Source: an uncultured Panacagrimonas sp.
GTDB taxonomy: Bacteria; Pseudomonadota; Gammaproteobacteria; Nevskiales; Nevskiaceae
DNA: 26,557 nucleotides
Direction of reading: 5' to 3'
Assembly: GCA_946481265.1 (NCBI GenBank)
Contig: CAMLNE010000009.1
Coordinates: 1-26,557, forward strand
Below, piece after piece: positions 14,442-25,809 of this stretch (its first letter is position 1; every line of letters starts with the position of its first letter). The notes beneath the pieces are model-generated. The model was given only the letters and a program-made list of their open reading frames with translations, searched no databases and was not told the DNA's origin. A program made the translations under genes and the position numbers.

Positions 14442-15458
14442 ATGGCGCGCAAGCGACGCAATCACTACGACGTCACCGACCGGGTGCGGATTTCGCATCC
14501 GGCCGATGTCGCGTCGGCGGTCATGGGCATCCTCGCCGGCCTCTACCCCAACCACGATCTGAGCCCCGTACGCCGGGCCTACGACACGTTTGCGCGGCTC
14601 TATGCCGGCACCCTGCCCGGCTACCGCGGTTGCGACACCTGGTATCACGACGCGCAGCACAGCCTGGACTGCTCGCTGGCGATGGCGCGCCTGCTCGACG
14701 GCTATGAACGCAGCACCGCCAGGGCCGGGCGGATCGGCCCGCGCCGCGCCCTGCTGGGCGTGATCATCGCGCTGTTCCACGACGCCGGTTACATCCGCCG
14801 CGTACGGGATCCGGCGCGCAACGGCGCGGAATACACGCTCAGCCACGTGCACCGCAGCGGCGAGTTCCTGGCGCTGTTCCTGCCCCGGATCGGGTATGCC
14901 GCGGATATCGCGTTCACCCGCCAGGTGGTCCACTTCACGGGGTACGAGATCGCGCTCGACCAGATCCGCGTCGAGCACCCGAAGGACCGCGTGCTCGGCT
15001 TCATGCTCGGCACCGCGGACATCCTGGCGCAGACCGCGGACCGCTGTTACCTCGAGAAATGCCGCGACTACCTGTTCCGCGAGTTCGAACTCTGCGGCCT
15101 GGCCGGCCCGCAGCGCGCCGGCGCGGAGGAGCCGCGCTACCCGACCGTCGAATCGCTGCTGGCCACCACGCCGGATTTCAACCGCCACCTCTGGGAAGAC
15201 CGCCTGGACGGCTACTTCGGCTCGGTGCACCGCTACATGGAAAAGCACTTCGAGGGGCGCAATCCCTATGTCGAGCAGATCCAGCGCAGCCTGTCACTCA
15301 TTACCCGGCTGGGCCGCAAGCGCCAGTTCCAGAAGCTGACCAAGCGCCCGCAGTATGTCGACGCCGTCGCCCTGCGCCGCCAGCGGGTGCCCAAACCTGC
15401 CAAACGCGGCAGAGCCTCATCGATGAGCGCGCGTCCCGCGCTTCACGCGCACGCCTGA
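14442..15458 (+). CDS. HD-domain metal-dependent phosphohydrolase
   Basis: A 338-residue cytoplasmic protein with an HD-type metal site: His69 (W-Y-H-D) and His73, H113-D114 (LFHDAGY), a later His164 (VVHFTG), and Asp193 (GTADIL). The arrangement resembles cyclic-nucleotide or nucleotide phosphohydrolases of the HD/PDEase group. The C-terminal 60 residues are basic and look disordered. The ATG at 14442 follows CACGAGG. The substrate is unknown, and no partner gene suggests one: it is 120 bases after xthA with its own likely promoter, and ends 12 bases from the convergent tonB. Confidence 0.8.
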   Translation: MARKRRNHYDVTDRVRISHPADVASAVMGILAGLYPNHDLSPVRRAYDTFARLYAGTLPGYRGCDTWYHDAQHSLDCSLAMARLLDGYERSTARAGRIGPRRALLGVIIALFHDAGYIRRVRDPARNGAEYTLSHVHRSGEFLALFLPRIGYAADIAFTRQVVHFTGYEIALDQIRVEHPKDRVLGFMLGTADILAQTADRCYLEKCRDYLFREFELCGLAGPQRAGAEEPRYPTVESLLATTPDFNRHLWEDRLDGYFGSVHRYMEKHFEGRNPYVEQIQRSLSLITRLGRKRQFQKLTKRPQYVDAVALRRQRVPKPAKRGRASSMSARPALHAHA

Positions 15459-15470
15459 CCCGGGTGGTCT

Positions 15471-16190
15471 TCACTGCGCCTCGATGGTGATCGGCACCAC
15501 CAGCCGCATCGCACGTCCCTGCGGCGGACGCGGCAGCGGCGCGGCGCGGCGTATCAGTGCGACAGCCTCCTCGTCGAGTTCGCGCAGACCCGAGCCCTGG
15601 GCCAGGTGCACCTGGCCCAGGCTGCCGTCGGCATGCACCTCGAAGCCGACGCTGGCGCGCGCGCTGCCGATCCGGCCCGGCAACTCGCGCCGGAAGCGGT
15701 ACAGGTGCGCGCGCAGCCGCGCCAGGTAGCCGTCCATCCCGCCGCCACCGGCACGCGCGGGCGGTGCACTCGCCGCCGCTCCCGCGCCGCCCGGTCTCGC
15801 TGCGATCGCGTCGGGTGCGTTGACGGCGTTCGCGCGCGTCCTGTCCGGTGCATCGGCACTGCCGGCCGCGGCATCGCCGTCGTCCGCGGCAACCTCGACC
15901 TCGCTTGGGGAGGCGGCCAGCGGCGCTGCCGGCGTCTTGGGTGCTGGCGCCTTGCGCGCCTGTGCCCGTGCCTTGCGTGCGGGTGCCGGCGCGGCCGTCG
16001 CGGGGGCGGGCGTGGTGCGCCGCGTCTCGACGGCGAACACGCTGTCGCTGCCCTCCAGCTTCAGTCCCAGCCCCAGCTCGCGCCCCGCGCCGGGACCCGA
16101 TTGGACGTCCGGCATCAGCAGCAGGACCAGGGCCGCCAGGCCGTGCAGCGCCAGCGCCACATACAGCGCAATGGCCGTGCGTGCATTCAT
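15471..16190 (-). CDS. TonB-family energy-transducing protein
   Basis: A 239-residue protein with an N-terminal signal-anchor helix (about residues 5-27), an Ala/Pro/Lys-rich middle (about 60-150) long enough to cross the periplasm, and a C-terminal TonB domain (about 155-239) with GFEVHADGSLGQVHLAQGSG and RRAAPLPRPP. In E. coli TonB the anchor has a functional Ser-x3-His; here the His of ALALHG is kept but the Ser position is Ala. ATG 16190 overlaps the upstream exbD stop (ATGA). It would pass proton-motive energy from the ExbB-ExbD motor to outer-membrane receptors; no receptor gene lies in this window. Confidence 0.85.
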   Translation of the reverse strand: MNARTAIALYVALALHGLAALVLLLMPDVQSGPGAGRELGLGLKLEGSDSVFAVETRRTTPAPATAAPAPARKARAQARKAPAPKTPAAPLAASPSEVEVAADDGDAAAGSADAPDRTRANAVNAPDAIAARPGGAGAAASAPPARAGGGGMDGYLARLRAHLYRFRRELPGRIGSARASVGFEVHADGSLGQVHLAQGSGLRELDEEAVALIRRAAPLPRPPQGRAMRLVVPITIEAQ

Positions 16191-16597
16191 GGCAGTGGCG
16201 GCCGCGTGAGCAGGCGCACCTCGGACACGCCGGCGGTGCGCAGCAGTTCGAGCAGCTCGATCAGGCGCGAGGCGTCGGCGTCGGCATCGGCCTTGAGCGA
16301 CAGCGCCTGCTGCGGGTGGGACGCGCGCCAGGCGCGCAGCGCTGCCGGCAAGGCCGCGGCCTCGACGCGGGATCCGCCGAACGCGAGCGCGCCGTCCGCA
16401 GCGAACAGCAGCACCGGGTCGCCGGCTGCAGGCTCGACCGATGTCATGGCGGTGCGCGGCGGCGTCACCTTGAACACGTCCTGCGGCCCGAAGCGGCCGA
16501 CCAGCAGGAAGAAGATCAGCAGCAGGAAAGCGAAATTGATCATCGGCACCATGTCGATGTCGGTGCGCGATCGCCGCTGCGGCAAGGGGATCTTCAC
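16187..16597 (-). CDS. exbD: ExbD/TolR-family protein with Asn at the proton-carrying Asp position
   Basis: A 136-residue single-pass protein with GTG start at 16597, overlapping the preceding stop (GTGA). The transmembrane helix follows RTDIDMVPMI and runs FAFLLLIFFLLVG. In ExbD and TolR the residue after P-(M/F)-(I/V) at the head of the helix is an essential Asp; here it is Asn (VPMIN, codon AAT). The periplasmic domain (about 45-136) is intact, so this is not a decayed gene. It is the second exbD in the operon. In Xanthomonas campestris a second exbD (exbD2) is dispensable for iron uptake, which fits a specialised role. Confidence 0.85.
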   Translation of the reverse strand: MKIPLPQRRSRTDIDMVPMINFAFLLLIFFLLVGRFGPQDVFKVTPPRTAMTSVEPAAGDPVLLFAADGALAFGGSRVEAAALPAALRAWRASHPQQALSLKADADADASRLIELLELLRTAGVSEVRLLTRPPLP

Positions 16598-16980
16598 CTG
16601 CGATCCTCCTGCCCCAGGCGCAGTTCGAGGCCCGCGGCGCGCACGGCGCCGAGCGCATCCACCAGGGCCTGCGCCGGCACGCCGCTCATCGGTACCACGC
16701 GCACGCGCCGCGCCGAGGTCTCGCGCAGCCGCGCGCCGAGTGCGTCGGGCGCCACGTCCTGCCCGTCCAAGGTCCAGCGCGACGCCGTGTGCAGGTCCAG
16801 CCGCAGTTCGTCGGCGAGCGCCGGCGCGCTGCCGGCGGGCAGCGGCAGGCCGATGTCGACCGCGCGCCGTTCCACCGCGCTGGCGGCCAGCATGAAGAAG
16901 AACAGCAGCACGAACATCACGTCGACCAGCGAGGTCAGAACGATCGAGTGACGGCGGCGCGTCGGGCGCGGCAGATTCAC
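16594..16980 (-). CDS. exbD: ExbD/TolR-family proton-channel subunit
   Basis: A 128-residue protein; the start is the GTG at 16980, since no ATG precedes the transmembrane helix. The helix (about residues 13-33, VLTSLVDVMFVLLFFFML) keeps the essential membrane Asp in SLVDVM. The periplasmic domain is short with a typical Pro-rich lead-in (LPLPAG). With ExbB it forms the proton-driven motor that energises TonB. Its stop overlaps the next GTG, so both ExbD forms are made together. There is a 73-base gap to exbB upstream, with no visible promoter. Confidence 0.87.
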   Translation of the reverse strand: MNLPRPTRRRHSIVLTSLVDVMFVLLFFFMLAASAVERRAVDIGLPLPAGSAPALADELRLDLHTASRWTLDGQDVAPDALGARLRETSARRVRVVPMSGVPAQALVDALGAVRAAGLELRLGQEDRR

Positions 16981-17053
16981 GGATCGCCCGCGGCGCGTGG
17001 AGGAGTCGCGACGCCCGCTGTCCGCCGTCGACGGGCGATGTCCACCGGTCCCT

Positions 17054-17659
17054 TCAGTCCTGCTGCGACAGGATCCGGGTCAGCGCGGATTCCATCGCAT
17101 GGTGCAGGCGCTCGACCTGGCGGTCGCGGAAGTGGAAGGCCGCCAGGGCCAGGATGGCGACGCCCAGGCCGGCCGCCGTGGTGAGCAGGGCTTCCCACAG
17201 GCCGCCGGACAGGATGCTGGCGTCCACGCGATCGCCGGCCGCCTGCAGGCGGCGGAAGACCTCGATCATTCCCAGCACCGTGCCGAGCAGGCCGAGCAGC
17301 GGCGCCAGGGTGGCCATCACCTCGAGCGGCCGCAGCAGGCCGCGCAGCGATTCGAGCCGATCCACCGCCAGGCGCGCGATGCGCTCGCGCGTCGAGGCAC
17401 CAACCGTACCGGCACGCGCGGCGTCGATTGCGCTCGCCATCACCTCGGCCAGCGGGCTGCCGGCGGCGTTCAGTGCGGCGAGCGCCTGCTCCGCGCGCCC
17501 GGCGTTCGCCGCGGCGAGCGCGGGTTCGACGAAGTCCCGCCGCCACAGCCGGGCGTCGCCGAATTCCCAGAGCTTGATGATGACGATGGTGAGTACCGCG
17601 ATGGACAGCACCAGCAACACCAGCATCACCGGGCCGCCGAGCGCGATCCATTCGAGCAT
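17054..17659 (-). CDS. exbB: ExbB/TolQ/MotA-family proton-channel protein
   Basis: A 201-residue inner-membrane protein with three helices: about 7-30 (VMLVLLVLSIAVLTIVIIKL), 104-124 (MATLAPLLGLLGTVLGMIEVF) and 148-168 (LLTTAAGLGVAILALAAF), with the conserved Thr of GTVLG and LTT. The ATG at 17659 lies 5 bases after the ggt stop; a GTG at 17668 overlapping that stop (GTGA) is an equally plausible start, adding three residues. Forms the channel with ExbD. The position directly behind ggt in the same transcript is unusual and links this Ton unit to the coaD/ggt operon. Confidence 0.88.
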   Translation of the reverse strand: MLEWIALGGPVMLVLLVLSIAVLTIVIIKLWEFGDARLWRRDFVEPALAAANAGRAEQALAALNAAGSPLAEVMASAIDAARAGTVGASTRERIARLAVDRLESLRGLLRPLEVMATLAPLLGLLGTVLGMIEVFRRLQAAGDRVDASILSGGLWEALLTTAAGLGVAILALAAFHFRDRQVERLHHAMESALTRILSQQD

Positions 17660-17664
17660 CCGGC

Positions 17665-20438
<2,774 letters not shown>

Positions 20439-20439
<1 letters not shown>

Positions 20440-20936
20440 CAGGCCGGACTCTTGCGCCCGAAGCGTTCCAGCAGTGCCGGGATCGCCGCTGGCGGCACCA
20501 GCTTTTCCACCGGCGCACCGAGGCTGGTGAGTTCGCGCACCAGGCTGGACGACAGGTGGGCGAATTCCGGAGCCGGGGTCAGCATCACGGTGTCCAGCTC
20601 CGGGTACAGGTCGCGGTTCATCACCGCCATCTGCTTTTCGTAGTCGACGTCGCCGACGGTGCGCACGCCGCGCACCAGCACGGTGACGTTGTTGTCGCGC
20701 GCGAAGTCGACCACCAGCCCGCTGAAGCCCTTGACCTCGACGTTCTTCAGGTCCTTGGTCGATTCGCGGATCAGGTGCACGCGCTCCTCGAGCGTGAACC
20801 GCGGGTTCTTCGCCACGTTGTGGCCGACCGCCACGATCAGTTTGGGAAACATCCGCGCGGCGCGGTGCATGATGTCGTTGTGCCCGAGCGTGATCGGGTC
20901 GAAGCTTCCCGAATACGCGGCGACGATCTTGCTCAT
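20439..20936 (-). CDS. coaD: Phosphopantetheine adenylyltransferase
   Basis: A 165-residue nucleotidyltransferase that transfers AMP from ATP to 4'-phosphopantetheine, the penultimate step of CoA synthesis. The (T/H)xGH motif is in SFDPITLGHNDI, with the flanking SGSFDP; RGVRTVGDVDYE is the phosphopantetheine-binding segment; HLSSSLVREL is the family's C-terminal ATP-binding motif. Length is normal. ATG 20936 overlaps the rsmD stop (ATGA), the common rsmD-coaD arrangement. Confidence 0.97.
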
Positions 20937-21505
20937 GCAGGAACTCCGGGTGAATACGTGAGAAGACCGAAGCTTACCCGACCGGCCTGTTTCTCCCGGT
21001 GCCAGGCAAAGCCCGTGGGCAGATCCGGTTTCGCGTCCCCTGGCCACTCGATGTAGATCTGCGCCTCGGGCTTGAGCACCGCCGGCAGCGCCTGCAGCGC
21101 GGGCGCCAGCAGCGTGCTCGCGTAGGGCGGATCGAGGAACACCAGGTCGAAGGCGTCGGTTCCACGCGCGATGTGCGCCAGCGCGTCGCCCGCGATGACC
21201 TCGGCACGCGCGCTGGCGCCGAGCGTCGCCAGCGCGGCCGTGATGCGCTGCGCCTGTGGCCGGCCGCTTTCGACGAAACGCACCCAGGCCGCGCCGCGCG
21301 ACAGCGCCTCCAGGCCGAGCGCGCCGCTGCCGGCGAACAGGTCCAGGCAGCGTGCCCCCTCGATGCGTGGCGCCAGCCAGTCGAACAGGGTCTGGCGCAC
21401 GCGGTCCGGCGTGGGACGCACGCCATCGCCGGCGTCGAAGGCGACGCGGCGGCTGCGCCACTGCCCGCCGATGATGCGCAGTTCGCCCAGCGGTCGCCGG
21501 CTCAT
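20933..21505 (-). CDS. rsmD: 16S rRNA (guanine966-N2)-methyltransferase
   Basis: A 190-residue SAM-dependent methyltransferase. Motifs: LRIIGGQWRSR at the start, RPTPDRVRQTLFDWL (30-44), the SAM-binding CLDLFAGSGALGLEALSRGA (53-72), and the catalytic D125-P-P-Y128. It methylates G966 of 16S rRNA during 30S assembly. ATG 21505 overlaps the upstream SRPBCC stop (ATGA). Confidence 0.96.
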   Translation of the reverse strand: MSRRPLGELRIIGGQWRSRRVAFDAGDGVRPTPDRVRQTLFDWLAPRIEGARCLDLFAGSGALGLEALSRGAAWVRFVESGRPQAQRITAALATLGASARAEVIAGDALAHIARGTDAFDLVFLDPPYASTLLAPALQALPAVLKPEAQIYIEWPGDAKPDLPTGFAWHREKQAGRVSFGLLTYSPGVPA

Positions 21506-21969
21506 GCGCGGGACTCGCCGAATCGGGCCCGCAGGCGGCGATGCCGATGCTCGAACACGTGGCGCACGATCGGCTCGACCAGCGCGCCGACCGCGCGCAG
21601 GCGGGGTTCGAAGGCGAGCTCGTCGGTCACGACGCAGCCCTCGGCGCCGTCGGGTTGAACGCGCCGCTGGTGCAGCCACACCCGCTGCAGCCAGGAGGAC
21701 GAGCGCTCGTCGAAACCCTGTCCCGGATGGATGGCATCGAATCCCAGCGCATGGCGATCGACCGGCAGCAGGCCACCGGCCAGCATCCAGCTGTGGAAGT
21801 GTGTCTGGCCGGTGCGGAGGCGCGCATCGTCGAGCCGCTGCACATCGGGCGGATGCGTCATGCGCAGCAGCGGCATCAGCTCGTCGTTGACGCCCTGCAT
21901 GGTCGACACCGCCGCCCAGACCTCGGCCGCCGGTGTGGCCAGGCGGCTCTGGAACCGCAGCGTCCGCAT
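21502..21969 (-). CDS. SRPBCC-family (START-like) ligand-binding protein
   Basis: A 155-residue soluble protein. The opening FQSRLATPAAEVWAAV is the first strand and helix of the SRPBCC helix-grip fold; later alternating strands and a C-terminal helix (VGALVEPIVRHVFEHRHRRLRARF) complete it. The family binds lipids, polyketides or other hydrophobic ligands; no ligand can be named. It is locked into the operon: ATG 21969 shares a base with the tldD stop (TGATG) and its stop overlaps rsmD. Confidence 0.82.
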   Translation of the reverse strand: MRTLRFQSRLATPAAEVWAAVSTMQGVNDELMPLLRMTHPPDVQRLDDARLRTGQTHFHSWMLAGGLLPVDRHALGFDAIHPGQGFDERSSSWLQRVWLHQRRVQPDGAEGCVVTDELAFEPRLRAVGALVEPIVRHVFEHRHRRLRARFGESRA

Positions 21970-23408
21970 CAGCCCTGCGTGCCGCCCACGGTCAGCCCGT
22001 CGATGCGCAGGGTCGGCTGGCCGACGCCGACCGGCACGCTCTGGCCGTCCTTGCCGCAGATGCCGATGCCGGCGTCGAGCTCGAGATCCGTGCCGACCAT
22101 CGAGACCCGGTGCAGCACCTCGGGACCGTTGCCGACCAGGGTGGCGCCCTTGACCGGCCGCGTGATCTTTCCATCCTCGATCAGGTAGGCCTCGGTGGCG
22201 GAGAACACGAAGTTGCCGGAGGTGATGTCGACCTGGCCACCGCCGAAGCTCACCGCGTAGATGCCGCGCGGCACCGAGGCGATGATCTCGGCCGGATCGT
22301 GCGGTCCGGCCAGCATGTAGGTATTGGTCATGCGAGGCATCACCAGGCTGGCAAAGGACTCGCGCCGGCCGTTGCCGGTGGTCGGGCTCTTCATCAGGCG
22401 CGCGTTGAGCGAATCCTGGATGTAGCCGGCGAGCACGCCGTTCTCGATCAGGCGGGTGCAGTTGCTCGGATTGCCCTCGTCGTCCAGGTTGAGCGAACCG
22501 CGCCGGCCCGGCAGCGTGCCGTCGTCGACCACGGTGCACAGCGGCGACGCCACTTTCTGCCCGACACGGCCCGAGAACGCCGAGGTGCCCTTGCGGTTGA
22601 AGTCGCCTTCCAGGCCGTGGCCGACCGCCTCGTGCAGCAGGATGCCGGGCCAGCCGGATCCGAGCACCACGGTCATGGAACCGGCCGGCGCCGGCACCGA
22701 GTCCAGCAGGACCAGCGCCTGGCGCACCGCGTCGCGCGCGTAATGTTCCGGCAGATCCTGCGTGAAGTAGTCGAGCTCGGCGCGTGCGCCGCCGCCCACG
22801 TGCGCCTGCTCGCGGCGACCGTTCTGCTCGACGATGACGGTGACATCCATGCGCACGAGCGGGCGCACGTCGGCGGCGCGTCGGCCGTCGGCGCGTACCA
22901 CCATCACCACCTCGTACTGCGCGGCCAGCGCGCACATGACCTGCTTGACGCGCGGATCGGCGGCGCGCGCGGCGGCATCGGCGCGACGCAGCAGGGCGAG
23001 CTTGGCCGGCGCATCGGCCGAGCCCGGCGGATCGACCGCCGGGTACAGGCCGCGACCGAGCACGATGCGCTGCGGCGCGACCTCGGTGCCGCGCGTGTCC
23101 GCCACGATCGCGCGCGAGGCGCCGGCAGCCTCGACGAGCGCATCGAGCCGGATGTCTTCCGAGTACGCGAGCCCCTGCTTCTCTCCGGAGACCGCGCGCA
23201 CGCCGACCCCCTGCTCCACCGAGTGGCTGCCGGACTTGACGATGCCTTCCTCCAGCGCCCAGTGCTCGGTGCGCGAATACTGGAAATACAGGTCCGCGTC
23301 CTCCGCCCCGGTGGAGAGGGTCTCGCCGAGCACGCGGTCGAGGTGGCCCTCGTTCAGACCGGCGGGATCGAGAAACTGGCGGCGGGCGATGGCGAGTGCG
23401 TCGGTCAT
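21969..23408 (-). CDS. tldD: Metalloprotease TldD
   Basis: A 479-residue protein of the TldD/PmbA family, the same length as E. coli TldD (481). The metal site is H259-E-A-V-G-H264, followed by GLEGDFNRKGTSAFSG; other family stretches are GVGVRAVSGEKQGLAYS, MTNTYMLAG, FGGGQVDITSGNFVFSATEAYLIEDGK and PTLRIDGLTVGGT. TldD with TldE/PmbA degrades unfolded peptides and processes microcin B17 and CcdA; tldE is not in this window. The ATG at 23408 aligns with family N-termini but has no Shine-Dalgarno and lies four bases after a terminator T-tract. First gene of the long minus-strand operon. Confidence 0.96.
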   Translation of the reverse strand: MTDALAIARRQFLDPAGLNEGHLDRVLGETLSTGAEDADLYFQYSRTEHWALEEGIVKSGSHSVEQGVGVRAVSGEKQGLAYSEDIRLDALVEAAGASRAIVADTRGTEVAPQRIVLGRGLYPAVDPPGSADAPAKLALLRRADAAARAADPRVKQVMCALAAQYEVVMVVRADGRRAADVRPLVRMDVTVIVEQNGRREQAHVGGGARAELDYFTQDLPEHYARDAVRQALVLLDSVPAPAGSMTVVLGSGWPGILLHEAVGHGLEGDFNRKGTSAFSGRVGQKVASPLCTVVDDGTLPGRRGSLNLDDEGNPSNCTRLIENGVLAGYIQDSLNARLMKSPTTGNGRRESFASLVMPRMTNTYMLAGPHDPAEIIASVPRGIYAVSFGGGQVDITSGNFVFSATEAYLIEDGKITRPVKGATLVGNGPEVLHRVSMVGTDLELDAGIGICGKDGQSVPVGVGQPTLRIDGLTVGGTQG

Positions 23409-23412
23409 GTCG

Positions 23413-23450
23413 AAAAGGCGGCTACGGCGATGAGAATGCCGTAGCAGCCT
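23413..23450 (-). terminator. Intrinsic terminator between the VIT/VWA gene and tldD
   Basis: On the minus strand AGGC-T-GCTACGGC, a 9-nt loop, then GCCGTAGC-C-GCCT make an 8-bp stem, one mismatch and four more pairs, followed by TTTT (23416-23413). It starts 17 bases after the VIT/VWA stop. It is the strongest hairpin I found in the window. The T-tract ends four bases before the tldD ATG. Confidence 0.75.
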
Positions 23451-23466
23451 AGCAGGACACGCCGGC

Positions 23467-25809
23467 TCAGACAGGCGCGGCGCAGGCCACGTCTGCCGCC
23501 TGCCAACGCCACACGTCGGCGACGGTGTCGCGCAGCGAATTGGCGACCCGCCGCAGCAGTTCAGCGTCAGGCGTCCTGGCCTTGAGCGCCGCGAGAATCC
23601 CGCGCCGGTGCGCCCGCTCGAACGGCAGACCGGGCTTCCGATCGAGCAAGGCCTTCCAGAACGCCAGCACGACGGTTTCTTCGTCGTGGCCCTGCGACAT
23701 GCAGCCGCGCAGCCCGTCGATGACCTCCGCGGGCACGCCCAGGCTTTCGAGCTCGGCAAGCCAGCGCGGAACATGGCGCGCGGGACGCAAAAGTCCGTAC
23801 TCCGGATTCAGGCGATCGATCAGCTCGCCCGGCGTGACCGACCCCGTCGCCGGATCCTGCGACGGACTCGGGTCCACGTCCCACGTGCCGGGCGTATGCA
23901 GAGCCTTGGCTGCGGATGCCTTGAGATTGCGCTTCGGCGCGGCCACGCTGCGGCTCTTTTCCGCGGCCGGGGGCAGATCCATGCAGGCGCTCCAAGTCAC
24001 AGGCGCCGAGCAGGACAGCGAATGCGCCGCCACCGACCCTCTGCCGCCCCATCCCGCCGCCAGCATGCCCGGCACCGTGCGCAGTTCCGGCAGGTCCTGC
24101 GCCGCGTCCGCGTCGCGCTCGTGGACCAGGATGGTGTTCGTGAACCGGCTCATGAGCTGGTAGCGCACCGCCAGTTCGGTCAGCTCCTGCTCGCTGCTGT
24201 CGATCAGGCCCGCGCCCGCCCACCACAGGCGCTGCGCGGCGCCGAGGCGGGACAGCGCGCCGTCCTGCACGGCCTCCTGCGACGGGGTTGCGCCGGCGCA
24301 GATGGTGACGGTGCTGCCGTCCGCGTAGCGGATGTCGAGATGTGCATCGGCGCCGGGCCTGGCCGCATCCAGACCGGCGAAGACATGCAGGGTATCGCCC
24401 GCGAAGGTGGCCGGTTCCAGCTGTGCCGGACATTGCCAGCGCAGCGTGCCCGGCAGGTGCAGCCTGGCCTCGATCACGCGCGGCAGGCGCATGCGCGCCA
24501 GGTGTCGCGCAATGACGGGAGCCACGTCCTCGCACGGTGCGGCGAAACTCGCGAACCCGCCGGTGGATTCGGCGATGCCGCGCGCGAGGATCTCGGACGG
24601 GCTGCTGCCGACGCCGATCACGAAGATGCGGTGGCCCGAGGCACGCGCCGCCGCGACGATGGCGTCGCAATCCCAGGTCTCGCCGTCCGTGATCAGCAGC
24701 ACATCGGCCATCTGGCCTTCCTGCCGTCCAGGTTCGGCTCCGAACACGGCCTGCAGCGCCGACAGCATCTCGGTCCCGCCCAGGTCCGCGTCGAGCCCGC
24801 CGACGAAGCCACGTCCCTGCACGAGCGCGGCGCCGGAGCCGGCATCGCAGGCGCGGCCATTGGCGTGGTGGCGATGCTGGCTGCCGAAGGCGGTCAGCGA
24901 GAAGCGATCACGCGAACCCAGGCTGTCGAGCGCCCGCATCGCCAGCGCCTTGGCCAGCGCCATCGAATCGCCGGCCATGGAGCCCGAACAGTCGATCAAC
25001 ATCTTCAGGTGGATCGGTTGGCTGGATTCACGCGCGGGAACGCGGAATACCGCGTGCGCGACCTGCGCCTCGCCGTCGGCCGCGAGCGCCAGGCTCGATT
25101 GCGCGGATCCCGGCGCCTGGATCGACAGCACGAAGTCGCGGTCGGCAAAGCTGTGCTCGTCCGCGATCCGCAGCCTGAGCCGGTCACCGTCACGCTCGGT
25201 GAGGATCCGATGCGTGGGCGAGGTCAGGGTCGCGAGCGACAGCGCGCCCCCGATCTCGAGCGACAGGCGGTAGGGGTATTCGGCGAGCGCATCGGCCTGC
25301 GGTTGCTGGTGAGGCTGCACCCCGGCGCGCGCCGCATCGCCGTAGCGCGGCGCCAGGGTCGTGGGCAGCGACAGGCGCAGTTCGTCCGCTTCCCAGCGCA
25401 GCGGCAGCGCGTAGTGCAGGTGGATCTGCGCGCGCTCACCCGCGAGCAGGTTGCCGAGATTGAGCGTGTACAGGCCGGGCTCGACCTGCTCGAGCATCAC
25501 CGCGCTGTGCCCCTCCGACAGCGCCTCCTCGTACTGCGCCTCGGCCTGCCGGCGCGCAGAGACGCGCCCGACCAGGCTGCGTTCGCCCATGCTGACCTTG
25601 AGCTCGAGCAACACGGCCTCCACCGGCAGCGGGAAGGTGTAGACGGCCTCGACATTGACGGCTTCGAGGTTGTGGAACGTCTGTGTGAGCGAGATGCGCG
25701 CGAGCGTGTGCTCGACGCGACCCTCGATCGCGAGCGCCTGCAGCGGGACGGCATGGCCCTGCGCGGTACGCAGGCAGGGCGTAGGGGCGGCAGCGGTGAC
25801 AGTGGTCAT
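23467..25809 (-). CDS. VIT-domain and von Willebrand factor A-domain protein
   Basis: A 780-residue protein. An N-terminal VIT (inter-alpha-trypsin) domain covers about 10-140 (TFHNLEAVNVEAVYTFPLP; RRQAEAQYEEALSEGH). A von Willebrand A domain covers about 265-440 with a complete metal-ion-dependent adhesion site: D273-C-S275-G-S277, T346 (LGGTEM) and D375 (LITDGETWD). A C-terminal region of about 200 residues (580-780), helical near its end, matches nothing I know. There is no signal peptide or anchor, so it is probably cytoplasmic, unlike membrane-bound VIT proteins. The MIDAS usually mediates protein contacts. ATG 25809 overlaps the merR stop (ATGA), so the two form one unit. Confidence 0.9.
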   Translation of the reverse strand: MTTVTAAAPTPCLRTAQGHAVPLQALAIEGRVEHTLARISLTQTFHNLEAVNVEAVYTFPLPVEAVLLELKVSMGERSLVGRVSARRQAEAQYEEALSEGHSAVMLEQVEPGLYTLNLGNLLAGERAQIHLHYALPLRWEADELRLSLPTTLAPRYGDAARAGVQPHQQPQADALAEYPYRLSLEIGGALSLATLTSPTHRILTERDGDRLRLRIADEHSFADRDFVLSIQAPGSAQSSLALAADGEAQVAHAVFRVPARESSQPIHLKMLIDCSGSMAGDSMALAKALAMRALDSLGSRDRFSLTAFGSQHRHHANGRACDAGSGAALVQGRGFVGGLDADLGGTEMLSALQAVFGAEPGRQEGQMADVLLITDGETWDCDAIVAAARASGHRIFVIGVGSSPSEILARGIAESTGGFASFAAPCEDVAPVIARHLARMRLPRVIEARLHLPGTLRWQCPAQLEPATFAGDTLHVFAGLDAARPGADAHLDIRYADGSTVTICAGATPSQEAVQDGALSRLGAAQRLWWAGAGLIDSSEQELTELAVRYQLMSRFTNTILVHERDADAAQDLPELRTVPGMLAAGWGGRGSVAAHSLSCSAPVTWSACMDLPPAAEKSRSVAAPKRNLKASAAKALHTPGTWDVDPSPSQDPATGSVTPGELIDRLNPEYGLLRPARHVPRWLAELESLGVPAEVIDGLRGCMSQGHDEETVVLAFWKALLDRKPGLPFERAHRRGILAALKARTPDAELLRRVANSLRDTVADVWRWQAADVACAAPV

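Noticed and set aside
15427..15450. GCGCGT/ACGCGC inverted repeat near the end of the HD-domain gene
   Set aside because: Short GC-only stem with a 10-nt loop inside coding sequence and no T-run; not convincing as a terminator.
15606..16951. Plus-strand frames opposite tonB and the two exbD genes
   Set aside because: Low-complexity Arg/Ala/Pro translations; the minus strand shows membrane helices and coupled starts.
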